Positions 33,892-45,660 of a stretch of DNA of 64,000 bases are shown piece after piece. Each line of letters opens with the position of its first letter. The first letter of the stretch is position 1. The stretch lies in the NCBI GenBank assembly GCA_001972305.1, contig BDDD01000119.1:388698-452697 (forward strand). Direction: 5' to 3'. The notes under the pieces are model-generated. The model was not told the DNA's origin. It worked only from the letters and a program-made list of their open reading frames with translations, and did no database searches. The translations under genes and the position numbers were made by a program. Origin of the DNA: Cephalotus follicularis. Taxonomy: Eukaryota > Streptophyta > Magnoliopsida > Oxalidales > Cephalotaceae.

Positions 33892-34036
33892 CTGGTCTGC
33901 AATACCATAGGAACTTGACCAACCAGACCTAAAATCGTGACTTGAAAGGCGAATCCATGGGAACTCGGAACAATCAAGTTCGTCGGACTAAGCACTTTAA
34001 TACAAGTGTCCCTACGTGGACTGCAAGCTTAGCTGG
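33892..34036. repeat. Conserved non-coding block 2, copy C
   Basis: On the minus strand it includes AGTCCACGTAGGGACACTTG, AAGTGCTTAGTCCGACGAAC and GTTCCCATGGATTCGCC. It is homologous to 12660-12800 and 57988-58128. Confidence 0.75.
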
Positions 34037-34421
34037 CCTGCCCCAATACCTAATGGGTTAGATGATACCATGCTCGGCAAACCCATAGGAACTTGTCCGA
34101 GCAGACCAAGACCTTAGTCTATGAACATAGAAGAACTCGTAAAAACTAAGTTGAAATAAAATGTCCTACGAGGATTATTAAGCTTAAGTGTTAACTTCTA
34201 CGAGAAGTCAGTAACTTGGGCAAAGACAAAATTTCTAAGGGAATTGTAAACATACATATATATGCAGAGTGCAAACACATCAAGCTCACGATACAAAAAG
34301 TAAAGGCAGAGATCTAAGTATGCAAAAAAGTTCTTTTCTCATTCATATTTAAAAAGTTTACAAGTACAAGAGAAGCCAAAAAACTATTACAAGGCAAAAA
34401 GGAAAAAGCTAGCCTACAAAA

Positions 34422-36862
34422 CTAAGCCGCGGGAGGAGCATCAAGAGAAGATTCATCCTCTGGAGGTGGAGGAACAAAAGGTCCAGTCCGAAGAGGTTGA
34501 GGAGTGACGAGATCCGAGGAAGGAGCAAATGAAGCAGAGGCCAACGCAGGATCCGACAGAGGAACGGTTGTCACTGTTGACCCATCTCCTCCAGCCTTGT
34601 TTCCTTGGCCAACTACAGCTTCAGAGGCAGGTTGGATTTCCTCTTCCTCTTCCACAGTCCCTTGGCCGGCTCTTTCTTCCAAGGCTTCTTCAGCCTTCAC
34701 CTCCTCGGCTTCATAACCGTTGGGATAGTAGTCGAAGGCCTTGGCAGCCGAGCAGTCGGAAACCTCGTCCAAGGGAACCTCGGGATGAAGAGCTTTAACC
34801 CAGTTCCGGCAAGTGTAGAATCCCCGACGATAGTACTCGGCGGATTCCTTGAAGACTTCATCACCAAAGGCTTCTGAAGCTTTGTAATCCTCCACGGAGG
34901 CCTCCATCAAGCTCTGGAATTCGTCCGAGGACTTTAACTCCGTCAGGGCGTCCTCCACTGCCTTAGCCCTCAGTTCCTCCTGTTTCTTGACGGAGTCTTC
35001 TAACTTCTTTTCAATGCCCGGTACTGGTCGCCGATCTTGGAGAGATCCTTTATCATTTGGTCTCTCTCCATGAGGGCTTTGTTCTTCTCTTCCACAGCAA
35101 ACTCCTGGGCCTTGAGGACTTCCTCGAGCCGAGCCTTGGCCAAGCGCGAGGTCTTCATCTCCACCATCAACTCCTCCCTCGCTTTGTCATACCTCTCCAA
35201 GATGATCGAAAATTTTTTGACCAAGAGGTGATGATCATTCAGAGCCTGCAAGAAAGACGCAGAAATAAGAAGAAGAATGGAAAGCATATAAGAAGAAGAA
35301 TGCAAAGCACACAAGAAGAGGATCCCTCTTACAGTGAAATGGCTCTGCAGGGAGTTATGGATCAAGTCCTTGTTGGTCCAGTCTTTTCTCTCCTTCAGCT
35401 CGTCAGGAAAGAGGCACAGGGAGCTGAGAGCAAATGGGACCCCGGGGTTGTCCAAGCTGGTGGTCCCATTCCCCACCACCTCCAGCTCTTCAATCATTTT
35501 CTCCACGTCCCGAGGAGGAGGCAGGATGATGGGGTTGTTAGACGTCCTGCCGAGAGTAGACTCGACCTCGACCTCTGACAAACGCTTCCTCTTTTTGCTT
35601 GGAGGCTTAGGAGGAATGTCAGAGGAACGCGCCTCAGCAAGACGCTTGGTTCCTTTCTCCTTTGCCGCCGTAGAAGCCTTTTTCATCTGTTTGGCCCCCT
35701 CGGCAGCGACCTTCGCTCTCTGCCTAGCCCCCTCGGCAGCATCCTTTTCCTTCTGCTTGGCCCCCTCTGCGGCGGCCTTCTGCTTGGATCCTTCAGCAGA
35801 CGAAGGGTTGGTGATCTTGGTAGCCTTGAAGAGTGCATTGAATCCTCGCCGAGAAGCCATCGCTACACAAAAAAGAGGTAAAAAAGATCAGGAGCATGGC
35901 AACAGATATTAAAAAAAATAGAAGAAATATGAAGACAAGAACTGGAGGACAAGAAGGCTTTATACAGCTTTCCTCGGACACTTGGGGCATGGGTTTATCT
36001 GGGGATCCCCCCCCCCCTCCGCTGAGGTGTCCTCGACATCTGCCGAGTAGGATCCTCTGGTGGGAACTACGCCCAGCCCGACTTGGAGCAGATGATCCTC
36101 GACCACAGTGGAGTTCACCTCCTCGGGCTTCAAGAGCAAGATTTTGCCGAGGTCCACATTCTCTACCGTTGTCAGAGGGGACCTCCTGTTAAGAGGTGGT
36201 TCTTCCATTGAATCGCACCAGGCAGAGGGGGTGAACCCTTCGAAGTTCTTTATGAGGAAGTACCTCATCCTCCAATTTTTGATGGACTTAGTGGGGTTCA
36301 AAAGAAGCTTTTTTGTACTGGGACGAGACTTGAAGAAATACCCTCACCCCCCTGGCGAGGACGAGATGACGTGAAACTCTTTAAACAGCCCCACTGTTGC
36401 AGTCACCCCGGATTCTAGACATCTAACCAGGAAGCCTATGATAAAGCTCCAAGACTGAGGTTGGAGAAGAGAATGGTGGAGATAAAATGTCTCTAAGACC
36501 GAGATAGAGAAAGAGGGCACTGGGACCCTTAAGCCATGGGAAAGTGCACCTTCAAAGACCGCGAAAAGGCCCTCCCTACTCTCGGTAACCATCCGAGGAT
36601 CCGAGGGGAGACTAAATCTCAACCCAGCAGGGAATTTATACTTGCAAGAAAGCTCTAACACTTCATCGCAAGAGAGAGTGATAACACCAAAGCAATCCGA
36701 AGCTGGGGTGTCAGCCTCGGCGATGGGGGCTGCAGGGTCACCCACTTCAGCCCCCAGGCTGCTTTGGGAGGAGAGGGGACTTTCGGCGGTGGGAACCACC
36801 ATGGCCAGGGGTTCGACTTCTAAAGGAGGAGATGACCTAGCAGTCTGCTTAGTTCTAGCCAT
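34422..36862 (-). pseudogene. Antisense gene of element C, near-intact, with H3-tail-identical N-terminus
   Basis: The gene reads opposite to pol. It starts at ATG 36862 with MARTKQTARSS, whose residues 2-9 equal histone H3 1-8. A proline/serine/acidic linker follows, then the Transposase_28-like domain (EGLFAVFEGALSHGLRVPVP, QSWSFIIGFLVRCLES, TATVGLFKEFH, then KSIKNWRMRYFLIKNFEGF). A second part starts after the acceptor TTGTGTAG with MASRRGFNALF. It has AEGAKQ/AAEGARQ alanine-lysine repeats and the NLS-like PPSKKRKR. After a clean 87 bp intron (35246-35332, GTAAGAG to TTGCAG) comes a long coiled coil and YYRRGFYTCRNWVKALHPEV, then an acidic, proline-rich tail to the stop at 34422. Defects are a frame break at a G-run (about 36345) and one near 35000. 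The domain's biochemical function is not known. Confidence 0.82.
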
Positions 36863-37077
36863 CTATGTCAGACGAAAATAGAAGAAACCAGAGAAATCCT
36901 AGGTTGAACTTAGAACAACAAGAAGACTGTGGCAACTTACCAAAGATCTGGATGAAAGAATGGCAGGAAGATGAAGATTTGAAGGGACTGTAAATCTCAC
37001 TAGCTCTCAGCAACAAGACGAAGATTAGAGATTGAAGGAGTAAAAGGTTTTCTTTGAGAAAAAGATATCCTTTTATA
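36863..37077 (-). promoter_or_regulatory. Promoter and 5'-UTR intron of the antisense gene in C
   Basis: On the minus strand a TATA box CTATAAAAGG (TATAAAA at 37071-37077) is followed 131 bp later by a donor CTTTG/GTAAGT (36935-36940). The intron ends GACATAG directly before the ATG. The same spacing is seen in D and nearly in B, which supports a real internal pol II promoter. Confidence 0.7.
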
Positions 37078-37467
37078 GACTCGTAGCTCGGATCCTGGCC
37101 CTCCACATCGCACAGATCCAACGGCTGAGGAATGAACAGTCAAATCAGACGCGGGAGACGAAGAGATAGAGGCGGGAAACGCTCAGTTTATGCCACGTGT
37201 AAGTTGTGTTCAATACGCAACTTAAATGCAAATGATTTGGGCTCGCGACACGAGGCCCGTTAGTAGAGATAGATCCAAACAGAAGGCAAGCTTCAATCCT
37301 CTGCTAAGGCGAGCTCAGTTTTGTGTCAGAGGATGACTAAAAGCTACACCTTCAGACCTCAGTTCTTTCGCACAGGGAAAAGCGTATGTAAAGTTTCCCA
37401 GAGGAGTTCGGCCCGAGTCACGACTCCCAGCTCTGTTCCTCCTCCTCTGACCACGGTCAGAGAAGAA

Positions 37468-37483
37468 GGACCAGGGGGGCATA
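37468..37483 (+). other. Polypurine tract of element C
   Basis: GGACCAGGGGGGCATA abuts the 3' LTR. D has GGACCAGGGGGTGTA in the same place. Confidence 0.85.
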
Positions 37484-38359
37484 TGATATGGGGAAAAATT
37501 AGTTTATACCAAGAATGACACGTGTCTTTCGCGGACATAGCCAAGTGTCTAGGGGCTTTAAAGTTTACATGGATACTGGTCAGAGGAAGCTTATCAAGCC
37601 CTGGCAGGAGAAGTAGATGGAGACATCCTCCTCGACATCAGTGCCGAGGAACTCCTCCTTAGTGTTGTTGTAGAATCCACCCTCCTCGGCATAAGTGCCG
37701 AGGACCTCCTTTCCAACATCAGTGCCGAGGACCTAGCCAAGGGGCTCCTCCTCAACTGCACTGTAGAAGATCTCTTCCTCGGTAGCTTGGCAGAGGACCT
37801 AATGCTTCAGGCGCCAACCCTCAAAGAAGCTTTTGAAGTTGAAGACCTTGAAGTGGATAAATAACAAGAGAACCTATCTCTCCACATCCTCAGCAGGACA
37901 AGGCCATAAAATCAGCCTACTTTCCAGGGATTCACCTCTTTCAAATCTGGAAGATGAGATATAACAAACTACCTACAAGGAAAATAGCGACAAATCAAGT
38001 GGAGATAAGGGAAATCCCGAGATCCTTGGCATTTCCTTAGGGGACAGTTATCACATCCGCATTTCACGTTCAAACAGATACAAATCAGCACTATAAATAC
38101 AAGAATCAAAGACATATCTCAGGTCAGTCATTTTTACCTTTGAAAGAACCTTGTTTTCTCTGTGCAAAGCCTAACTTGAGCGTCGGAGTGTCCCCAGGAG
38201 AACAACCTCCTGGACTTTCAACGTGTTTGGTTCTCTGTGAAGGGAAAACACTCACAGTTATTCTCAACCTTCATCTCGGAGCATTAAAACAACGTTTCCC
38301 TAAACAAATCAAGCCCTTACACGTGGGGTACTGTTGAGAGAAAGATTTTCACATCAACA
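37484..38359 (+). repeat. 3' LTR of element C
   Basis: 876 bp. TATAAAT lies at 38092-38098. Relative to the 5' LTR it has one extra CTTTCCAACATCAGTGCCGA-type segment near 37708, i.e. one more unit of the GTGCCGAGG repeat. Confidence 0.95.
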
Positions 38360-39214
38360 AAAATGATATTAATAACAAATGAGTGAAATATTAAATACAT
38401 AATATATAAAATAAAATATTTTTTGATTAATTAAATAATTAAATAATAATTATATTTATTTATTTTATTTATTTTATGACATTTATTTACTTTATCAATC
38501 GTGCACTGTTAAAAATATATTTTTAGCCTCGCAACATCCCGCGTTGAATTTAATGGAGATGTTTTTATATGACTGTAGGTATCTGTAATTATACACTACG
38601 TACCATGGACACAGTACCTATACCTATATGGCTATATAAATAGAGCCCTTTTCTTGTACCCACACGATATCACAAGATAATATACATTTTCACTTCAAAC
38701 TCTAATTCTCCTTATATACCCAAGCAAGAAGAATTATGAGAATACAAAGGACCGCAGTAAAGCAGAGTGGTGGCCTATTATATGCTCGCAAGAGTTTCTG
38801 TTCGTTGTTTTTGTGATTTCATGTACACATCACTCACTAGTCACAAATTAAGCAGCTGTCTTCATATCTAGCAAAGCTTCCATGGTGTAAGGAAGCTACA
38901 TCCAATATTCACGGTTTCTTAAATTTTCGACACCCAACATAATTAATATTTTCTCTCAACACTGAAGTTATTTTAAATTTTTCTCGCAGTTGAAAATTTA
39001 TAACTATAACAATGCTACGTTGGTATTAAAAGATCAACTTAGACATATTCTGCTACCTACGATACGGTATGGTCATTGAAAATGCTATATATTGAGTTTG
39101 CAGATGATATGCTAGGTAATTTGTGCATTTTTTTTTATGACCGGGGGGGGGGGGGAGCTAATCAATATTCAAACTATGGTATAATGTGTAAGCTCCATCA
39201 TTAACTTATGTTTA

Positions 39215-39372
39215 TTATAATTGAGAGACTGAACTCATAAAATCAATGCAATTAACATATTATCCTAACATAATTAAGAGACTGAACTTTTATGATAGTG
39301 TAACATACACACTATCATTTTATCAGGATAGTGTGTTAATTTATAATTATTTTATGAGTTCAATCTCTCGAT
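39215..39372. repeat. Foldback (MITE-like) inverted repeat
   Basis: GAGAGACTGAACTCATAAAA at about 39223 pairs with TTTTATGAGTTCAATCTCTC ending at 39369. The arms extend to about 45 bp with few mismatches. Inside lies a second hairpin, GATAGTGT...ACACTATC (39294-39317). Confidence 0.7.
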
Positions 39373-39394
39373 TGCATCAAATTTAAGTCATATA

Positions 39395-39765
39395 TGTTGA
39401 TTATTGGCTTAGATCATAGTGGACCGGTTGTCGCGCACACACGTAATGAAGGACAACTGGTTTTGGATGACTCGTGTCTTGTATTGAGTGGAGTGGGCCT
39501 TTGACGGGGTTCGAGGCAGCGCCCCGACCCGAATTTTTTAGGAGTATTTATATGCTTGTAAAACACCTTATTAGGGTTAATTAACAATTGAAAATGTTAA
39601 ACGGCTGCACTTGTTGTGAGGGCGCCGTAGAGTTTATACTCCTTCTCAATTCATTTTTCATAATGGATTTCTTGTGCTGCTGCCGTGCTTTTTTTCCGCA
39701 AGAGTTTTCTACATAAATCGTGTGTTATTTTTTAATTTTTCACACATTATTTTCTTACGATATAA
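39395..39765 (+). repeat. Probable solo-LTR remnant of a copia element
   Basis: GGGGTTCGAGGCAGCGCCCC at about 39518, a TATTTATATG box after it, and a CTACATAAATCGTGTGTTAT-like end near 39710 recall the R-U5 region of several plant copia LTRs. A TG start is placed at 39395. No duplication or internal region was found, so the edges are approximate. Confidence 0.45.
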
Positions 39766-41821
39766 ACCAAAGCTGTGTACCAAATTTGTACCTTTTGTCA
39801 AGGTAAATTTCAATGAAGTTCATATACCCACCTGAAGTAACTTATTTATTTATCTGCCCCTGGGGAAAAATTTGGAGATACATGAAAAGATTATGGGAGT
39901 TTACTATAGGTCGATTACTTCAATACCTATTTTTGGCAAGTCAGAATGATGACCCTCTAAGATAATGTTTCACTTCTGCAACGCCCTTATTGTTAGTATG
40001 GCTTTCTCCTGATTTGATTTATATATCGAATTGAAGTTGAGAGACTTTAAGCTAGTTCAATTACTCAAGAATTAGGCAATTTTAGACGTAATGAATGCCG
40101 CGAGGACCCATTTTCCTTTAAACAATAACTAGTTGCATTTCGCTGTAGATTAAAGCAATCTAAAGTTGTTTTCAAGCCAAGTCATAATTTATCGTGTAGG
40201 TTGACGTCAAGAGTACCTATTCATTTTATGTTTGTTGCTGTAATTATGAGTTACAAGTGAAAATGTTAAGACACATATTTGTAGACAACCACTCACGATC
40301 TACATTTACCGTTTCATAAATGCTATTGTGCTTTATTTCTTTTGACAAAAATACAAATCCTTTGCAATAATTACATTCGTAATTATTACATTTTTAGTTA
40401 TTAGATTAAAATTTAATAGTTATAAATACACCACTTTAGAAAATATATTTTTTGATATGATACATTTATAGCCATTAGATTTTAATCTAACGACCCTCTA
40501 CAATAATTGTACCTACAGTTATTAGAGAAGAAATAGATTCAAGAAAATCTAGTAGACCATCACAAAACATTAAAAAAATTATGTTGTGGAAAAAGGTAGT
40601 AGAGTCACCAAAAGTTAGAATGAATATGACAATAACACAAAATAATAAACAAAGAAATATCAATAACTTAAAATGACACAAGAATTTATATTGATAAAAT
40701 TGTTTACATCTACGGGAGAAGACATTATCGCAGTTTTACTTGGGGCATATCAAATAATAGTATAATACTTACACAAAACTCTTAATTACTCCCACACTTT
40801 TTATCTCTAACAAAACTCTTTCGCAAAACTCTCAGTGTAGTGTTAAACGAAGCAGAACACTATATGTATGAGGGGGTTAAAGAAGTACACACTGACTTTA
40901 AAAGCAATCCTTGTTGGTGAATTACTTTTGTGGTGACAGTGAGAAAAAAACAAACCGAATTTGATTTCGAATCGAACAATTCATTATAACAAATCTCTAC
41001 ATTGACTTTGTCAAAACTAACATGTAGTCTCATTCTGTTTTCTTCACAAAGCCCCACTGAGGCACTCCTCAGATACAAATAACACTAATCAAGTTTAAAG
41101 TTTGCTTAAACTTCATCACTGGAATAAGCTTCTTTAACATATCTACTAATTTTACTATAGTATCAACAAACTCCTTTCTCTCTGATTAAGCATGGTAGAC
41201 TAGACTCATCAAAAGCAAAATCTATATTGACTATAAATTTAGAAAACTTAGGATCAATGCATCATAATATATATCGTTTATCCTCACTTACCTACCCCAA
41301 TGAAAATACACTTCTTTGCCTTTGTTCAAGTTTACCCTCACCTACATAAAAATTTGATAAAATGGTTGGTAATTCTAATGCTATTCTAATGTTATTTAGC
41401 AAAACTACAGCCTTGTGATCGAAGGAATTTTTAAATTTTAACGAATCTGGACTGGGTTAGGCATAGTGGCCGGCCAACCCAACACAGCCCTAAGCTTTAA
41501 AACTGGTCTCAACCAAAGCTATCAAAATGTATCAAGATGGGCCTATATGAGAACGAAAAATGAAAAATAAAAATGATCTGATCCAGATTGTCTAATGTGG
41601 ATTGGTTAAGTGGGTCTCGTAAAATGGGACTTACAAAAAAACTGATCATGTCATTGGGTTGGAGAATAATGATCCACGCCAATGATGAGCTAAATAATCT
41701 CCTTAGATATATTCCTCTCCAACTCCGTCTCTATTCATTGGAGTGCTATGGTCATTCATCTTTATCATTCTTTTGGGTATTCTCATCAATAGTCAAATGT
41801 GTAAATTATAATTTTTATAAT

Positions 41822-42047
41822 AAATCATTGAATTTGATCTAATATATTTATAAATTATGCATATCGATTTTCAAATCAATCGAATATTTATACATATGCT
41901 ATCAAATAAATAATTTTTTAATGGTACATGTAAAAATTTAATGACGGTCAAATTTAATATGTATAAATAACACATCTATAAATATTCAATTGATTTAAAA
42001 ATAGATATGTATAATTTATAAATATAGTATATCAATTTCAACGATTT
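41822..42047. mobile_element. MITE with long inverted repeats
   Basis: About 226 bp. The left 75 bp (AAATCATTGAATTTGATCTA onwards) is the imperfect reverse complement of the right 75 bp (AAATCGTTGAAATTGATATA read from 42047 leftwards). The centre is AT-rich and non-coding. The target duplication is not clear. Confidence 0.7.
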
Positions 42048-42276
42048 GATATAAAAAAAAATATGTCACATTTATTTATTGAGATGAATGTCCAAAAGAA
42101 AATGATAAAAAAGGAACAACCATAACAATCTCATTCCGGAAGGGTTAATTGTGCATTATTGAATTTATAAAGATATTTTACCAATTAAAATTGTCACTGG
42201 CATTATTTTTTTATATAGTAGAATATTAACAGAACATGATCTAAATTCTTTGCAATAGCACAAATAATTGTAGAGG

Positions 42277-42342
42277 TAGAATAGAATTAATTAGAGCCAT
42301 ACGATTCAAAATCAAGGGCTAAAAATATACCACATCAGCAAA
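42277..42342 (+). repeat. Left TIR of the MULE
   Basis: Starts TAGAATAGAATTAATTA and contains ATACGATTCAAAATCA and TATACCACATCAG. Confidence 0.85.
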
Positions 42343-43345
42343 CCATTTTCACTGGATAAGAAATAAACGAATTGGCTAACGGCGTTAAAATTTTTCACTA
42401 AAAAAAACATGCTTTCCCGCTATTTGTTTCTTTCACTCTTTTTTTGGTGCTTTGTTTCTCTCACTCTACTGATGCTAAAAGCTCTCCGTATCACAAAACA
42501 AAAAAATAAGCTATTATCTCCATCTCTCTTTGAACAATAGAGATGGAAAGAAATGAAAACCAATTATGACAAGATGATGAAGATGATGTTTCCAATAGGG
42601 GCAGAGATGGAGAATCAAATTTTGAGCAATCAACAGTGGCTGAGGAAGAATCTGATCGAAGGTAAAAATTTTCTTAAGTCAAATTAGTTAGGTTTTGATG
42701 AATATGGGAATCTAGAATATTAACTGCAAAGCTAATGCCTTGAACAAATCTTAGTTTCACATTGAAATTGTTTGTTCTTATTTCTTACTAGTATGCTATT
42801 TTCAGAGTATAGTTTTTGTTTTTGTTTATGTTTAGTCTATTTAATAGAGTAACTCCAATACCAGCTACAGACACATTAAGCACATGAAGTATATTTTTAA
42901 GTTTTAGATTCCCGTAATCAACTTAGAGAACTCAGCTTTTTTATCGATTTTTTTGAGCTAGGAAAATTGATTTGTTGCTTTTTGTGTGTCTAGGTGCTTC
43001 AAATTAAATGCTATACTTTGGCTTTGATTGAATGATTCAGTAAAATTGGTTTTTGAAAATGGCTGATATCAGGCTTACTAAGGTAAAACAAGGCCAAACC
43101 AAGATAAGAAATGTCTCAATTATTGTTACCCCAAAAGAATTTTGGTGCTGTCCTTTCACCTGTTGTGTTTCAAAATACCATGAAAGTTCAAAAAACCCTT
43201 TAAACAAACCCAAATCCTCATTATCACCAGCACCCTTTAATATAATTTTATATATACAAATTTATGGATACCTTAGCTTAGATTTAATAGGTACTATATA
43301 ATGCAGATCTATGGACACCTTAGATTAGATTTAACATTATATGCA

Positions 43346-45660
43346 GATTTATAGCCAGTATACCTTTAGAAGGAATGGAATTTCAAACAATAGATGAGGC
43401 ATGGATTTATTGGCAAGGTTATGGAAGGAAGATGGGTTTTGGTGTTCGTAAACACTATCTAAAGCAAAAGATAATGGTGTTACCTCTAGAGGATTTGTTT
43501 GCAACAAAGAAGGTCAAAGAGGAAAAGATAAACGTGACCATTTGACGAAGGTGGGTAGAGCAGAGACAAGAATGGTTTGTCATGCACGAATGAGAATTAA
43601 GTTAATCCGAAAGACTGGGAAATACCGTGTTTATGACTTTGTAGCAGAGCATAACCATGAGCTTCACAAGCCAAAGTGTGTTCATATGATGCGATCAGTA
43701 AGGAAACTCAGTGATGTCCAAGCTTTTGAAGTTAATTTAGCTGATGATACCGGACTTACACATAAGCTATCACATAATTTTTTTAGTATACAAGCTGGTG
43801 GCAAGGAAAACCTTGGGTTCCTTCGAGTTGATCAGAATAACTATCTTCAGACCAAACGACAAAGAGCATTGGTATATGGAGAAGGAGGGAGTTTGTTGAG
43901 GTATTTCGAGAATCAAGTACTACAAAATCCATCATTTTTTATGCAGTGCAACTAGATAAAGAGGAGTTGATAACTAATATATTTTGGGCAGATGCGAGGA
44001 TGCGTATTGATTATGAACTTTTTGGTGAGGTGTTGACATTTGACACTACCTTTGCCACTAATAAAGAGTATAGGCCTCTTGGGGTCTTTGTTGGATTTAA
44101 TCATCACAGAGAAATGGTGATTTTTGGGACTGCCCTTTATATGATGAGACTACGGATTCTTTTGCTTGGCTCTTTGATAAATTTTTGGAGGCTCACAATT
44201 TAAAGAAGCCTATGACTATTTTTACCGATCAAGATGAGGCAATGGAAAAAGCCTTGTGTGAGGTGATGCCAGAGTCACGACACGGGTTGTGTACTTGGCA
44301 TCTAATGCAAAATGGAATAAAACATCTTTGAAATTTGTTGAAAGATGGATCTCACTTTTTGAGAGACTTCAAAAAACTTATGTATGAGTATGAGAATGAG
44401 TCACAATTTGAAGAGGAATGGAATTATTTACTTGACTTCTATAAAGTTCCCGATAATAGTTGGTTAGCTAAAATATACAAATTGAAGGAGAAGTGGGGTA
44501 AATGTTTCATGAAGACAACTGTTACATTAAGAATGCGAAGTACACAACTTAGTGAGAGTTTGAATGGAGATTTGAAAGATTAATTGAAATCTAATACTGA
44601 CATAACTGACTTCTTCAAGCATTTTGAGAGGATAGTCAATGAGAAGAGATATAAAGAAAAACAAGCTGAGTATTGTGCAACCGAGAAGTTACCTAGGATG
44701 AGAGTAAAAATATTACCTTTATTACAACAGGCAGGGAGAATTTACACTCCATTGATATTTGAAAGGTTCCAAGAACAGTGGGAGAGAAGCTTATTAACTG
44801 TTGTTAAAGAATTAAATGAGAATGGTCAATTGTGTGAGTATTTGGTTGCTTCATCTGTTGAAGAAATAGGGTACATGGTGATAGGTAATAAATCAGATCA
44901 AACAGTGTCGTGTAGTTGTAGAATGTTTGAGACTTTTGGTATTCTTTGTTCTCATGCATTGAAGGTGCTTGGCGTCATGAACATTAAAATCATTCCTGAT
45001 ATGTACATTACCAAAAGGTGGGCATGACATGCAAGAGATGGAAGTATGCAGACAATAAAGAGCTATGCAAACTTAGAAAAAGTTGAGTACAGTTCAACCG
45101 ATCGCTATAGAGAGCTTTGCTCTAAAGCAGTTAAACTATCAAATTTTGCTGCTGAATTTCAAGAGGGATATATAATCATGGAGAAAGCGATGGAAGAAGC
45201 ACCCAAACAGCTTGTGGAAGCTAGAAAGAAGCATTATAGTATGGGTGGTAATGCATTTGACACTCTTAATAGTCCGAGATTAGCTTTGAGAAAATGTTTC
45301 AATCCAAGAGGCTGGTCAAAAAGTATATGTATGTCTCTTTTTTAACATGAAGTTTTTTATTTTTTTGATTTTTCTAACTTAATTTGGTTAATGTTAGGAC
45401 ATGGGGACTTCTCAATCCTCTTTATGGAAGAGTTATGAGTATGGCACTAGTTTTACAGAACTATTACATGTAAGCACATTCCCATTAATATTCTCTTCAC
45501 ATCTAAAAGTTTAAATCTTATATATCATGCTAATTTTCTTATGGTTTTTAGGGATCCGTTCCCCTAGATTCACAAACTTTGAATCATCACCAATATAATT
45601 CCACTAGAGGTACAGTTGGACAGCAAAGCTTAGAAGACACATTTTTGAACTTATTGTAAA
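43346..45660 (+). pseudogene. FAR1/FRS-like MULE transposase
   Basis: The domains come in order. First is a FAR1-type zinc-binding N-terminus (PLEGMEFQTIDEAW at 43375, then CHARMRI, and AEHNHELHKP ending the C/H module near 43690). Next is the MULE transposase core (IFWADARMRIDYELFGEVLTFDTTFATN near 43990, then IFTDQDEAMEKAL near 44220 and HGLCTWHLMQN near 44285). Last is a SWIM zinc finger (CSCRMFETFGILCSHALKVL near 44915). A later exon follows a donor near 45400. Stops at about 43545, 44330, 44581 and 45025 and frame changes near 43490, 43945 and 44145 inactivate it. FRS host genes share this plan, but the flanking TIRs argue for a transposase of mudrA/Jittery type. Confidence 0.87.

Larger units (their letters stand above)
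26886..38359 (+). mobile_element. Ty3/gypsy TAT-lineage retrotransposon C, structurally complete
   Basis: 11.47 kb bounded by LTRs (26886-27734 and 37484-38359) and an exact AAAAT target-site duplication (26881-26885 and 38360-38364). PBS, gag, pol with dual RNase H, spacer, antisense gene and a PPT (GACCAGGGGGGCATA) are all present. The LTRs differ by scattered substitutions and a 27 bp indel, so the insertion is not very recent. Gag and pol carry several stops, so the copy itself is not autonomous. It is the best template for the family's layout. Confidence 0.95.
38365..42276. other. Intergenic region with old repeats
   Basis: AT-rich sequence between element C and the MULE. It holds a G13 run (39146-39158), a foldback repeat, an old LTR, a MITE and a self-complementary TTAGATTTTAATCTAA near 40467. 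No protein gene is supportable. Confidence 0.5.

Noticed and set aside
36344..36862. Element C antisense ORF as a histone H3 gene or H3 pseudogene
   Set aside because: Identity to H3 ends after eight residues. The rest is a Transposase_28-like domain and has no histone fold.
39146..39158. G13 run as a telomeric or G-quadruplex element
   Set aside because: It is a single homopolymer run, without the spaced G-tracts of a quadruplex or TTTAGGG repeats.
43346..45660. A functional FAR1-related (FRS) host transcription factor gene
   Set aside because: At least four stops and several frame changes break it, and MULE terminal inverted repeats flank it.
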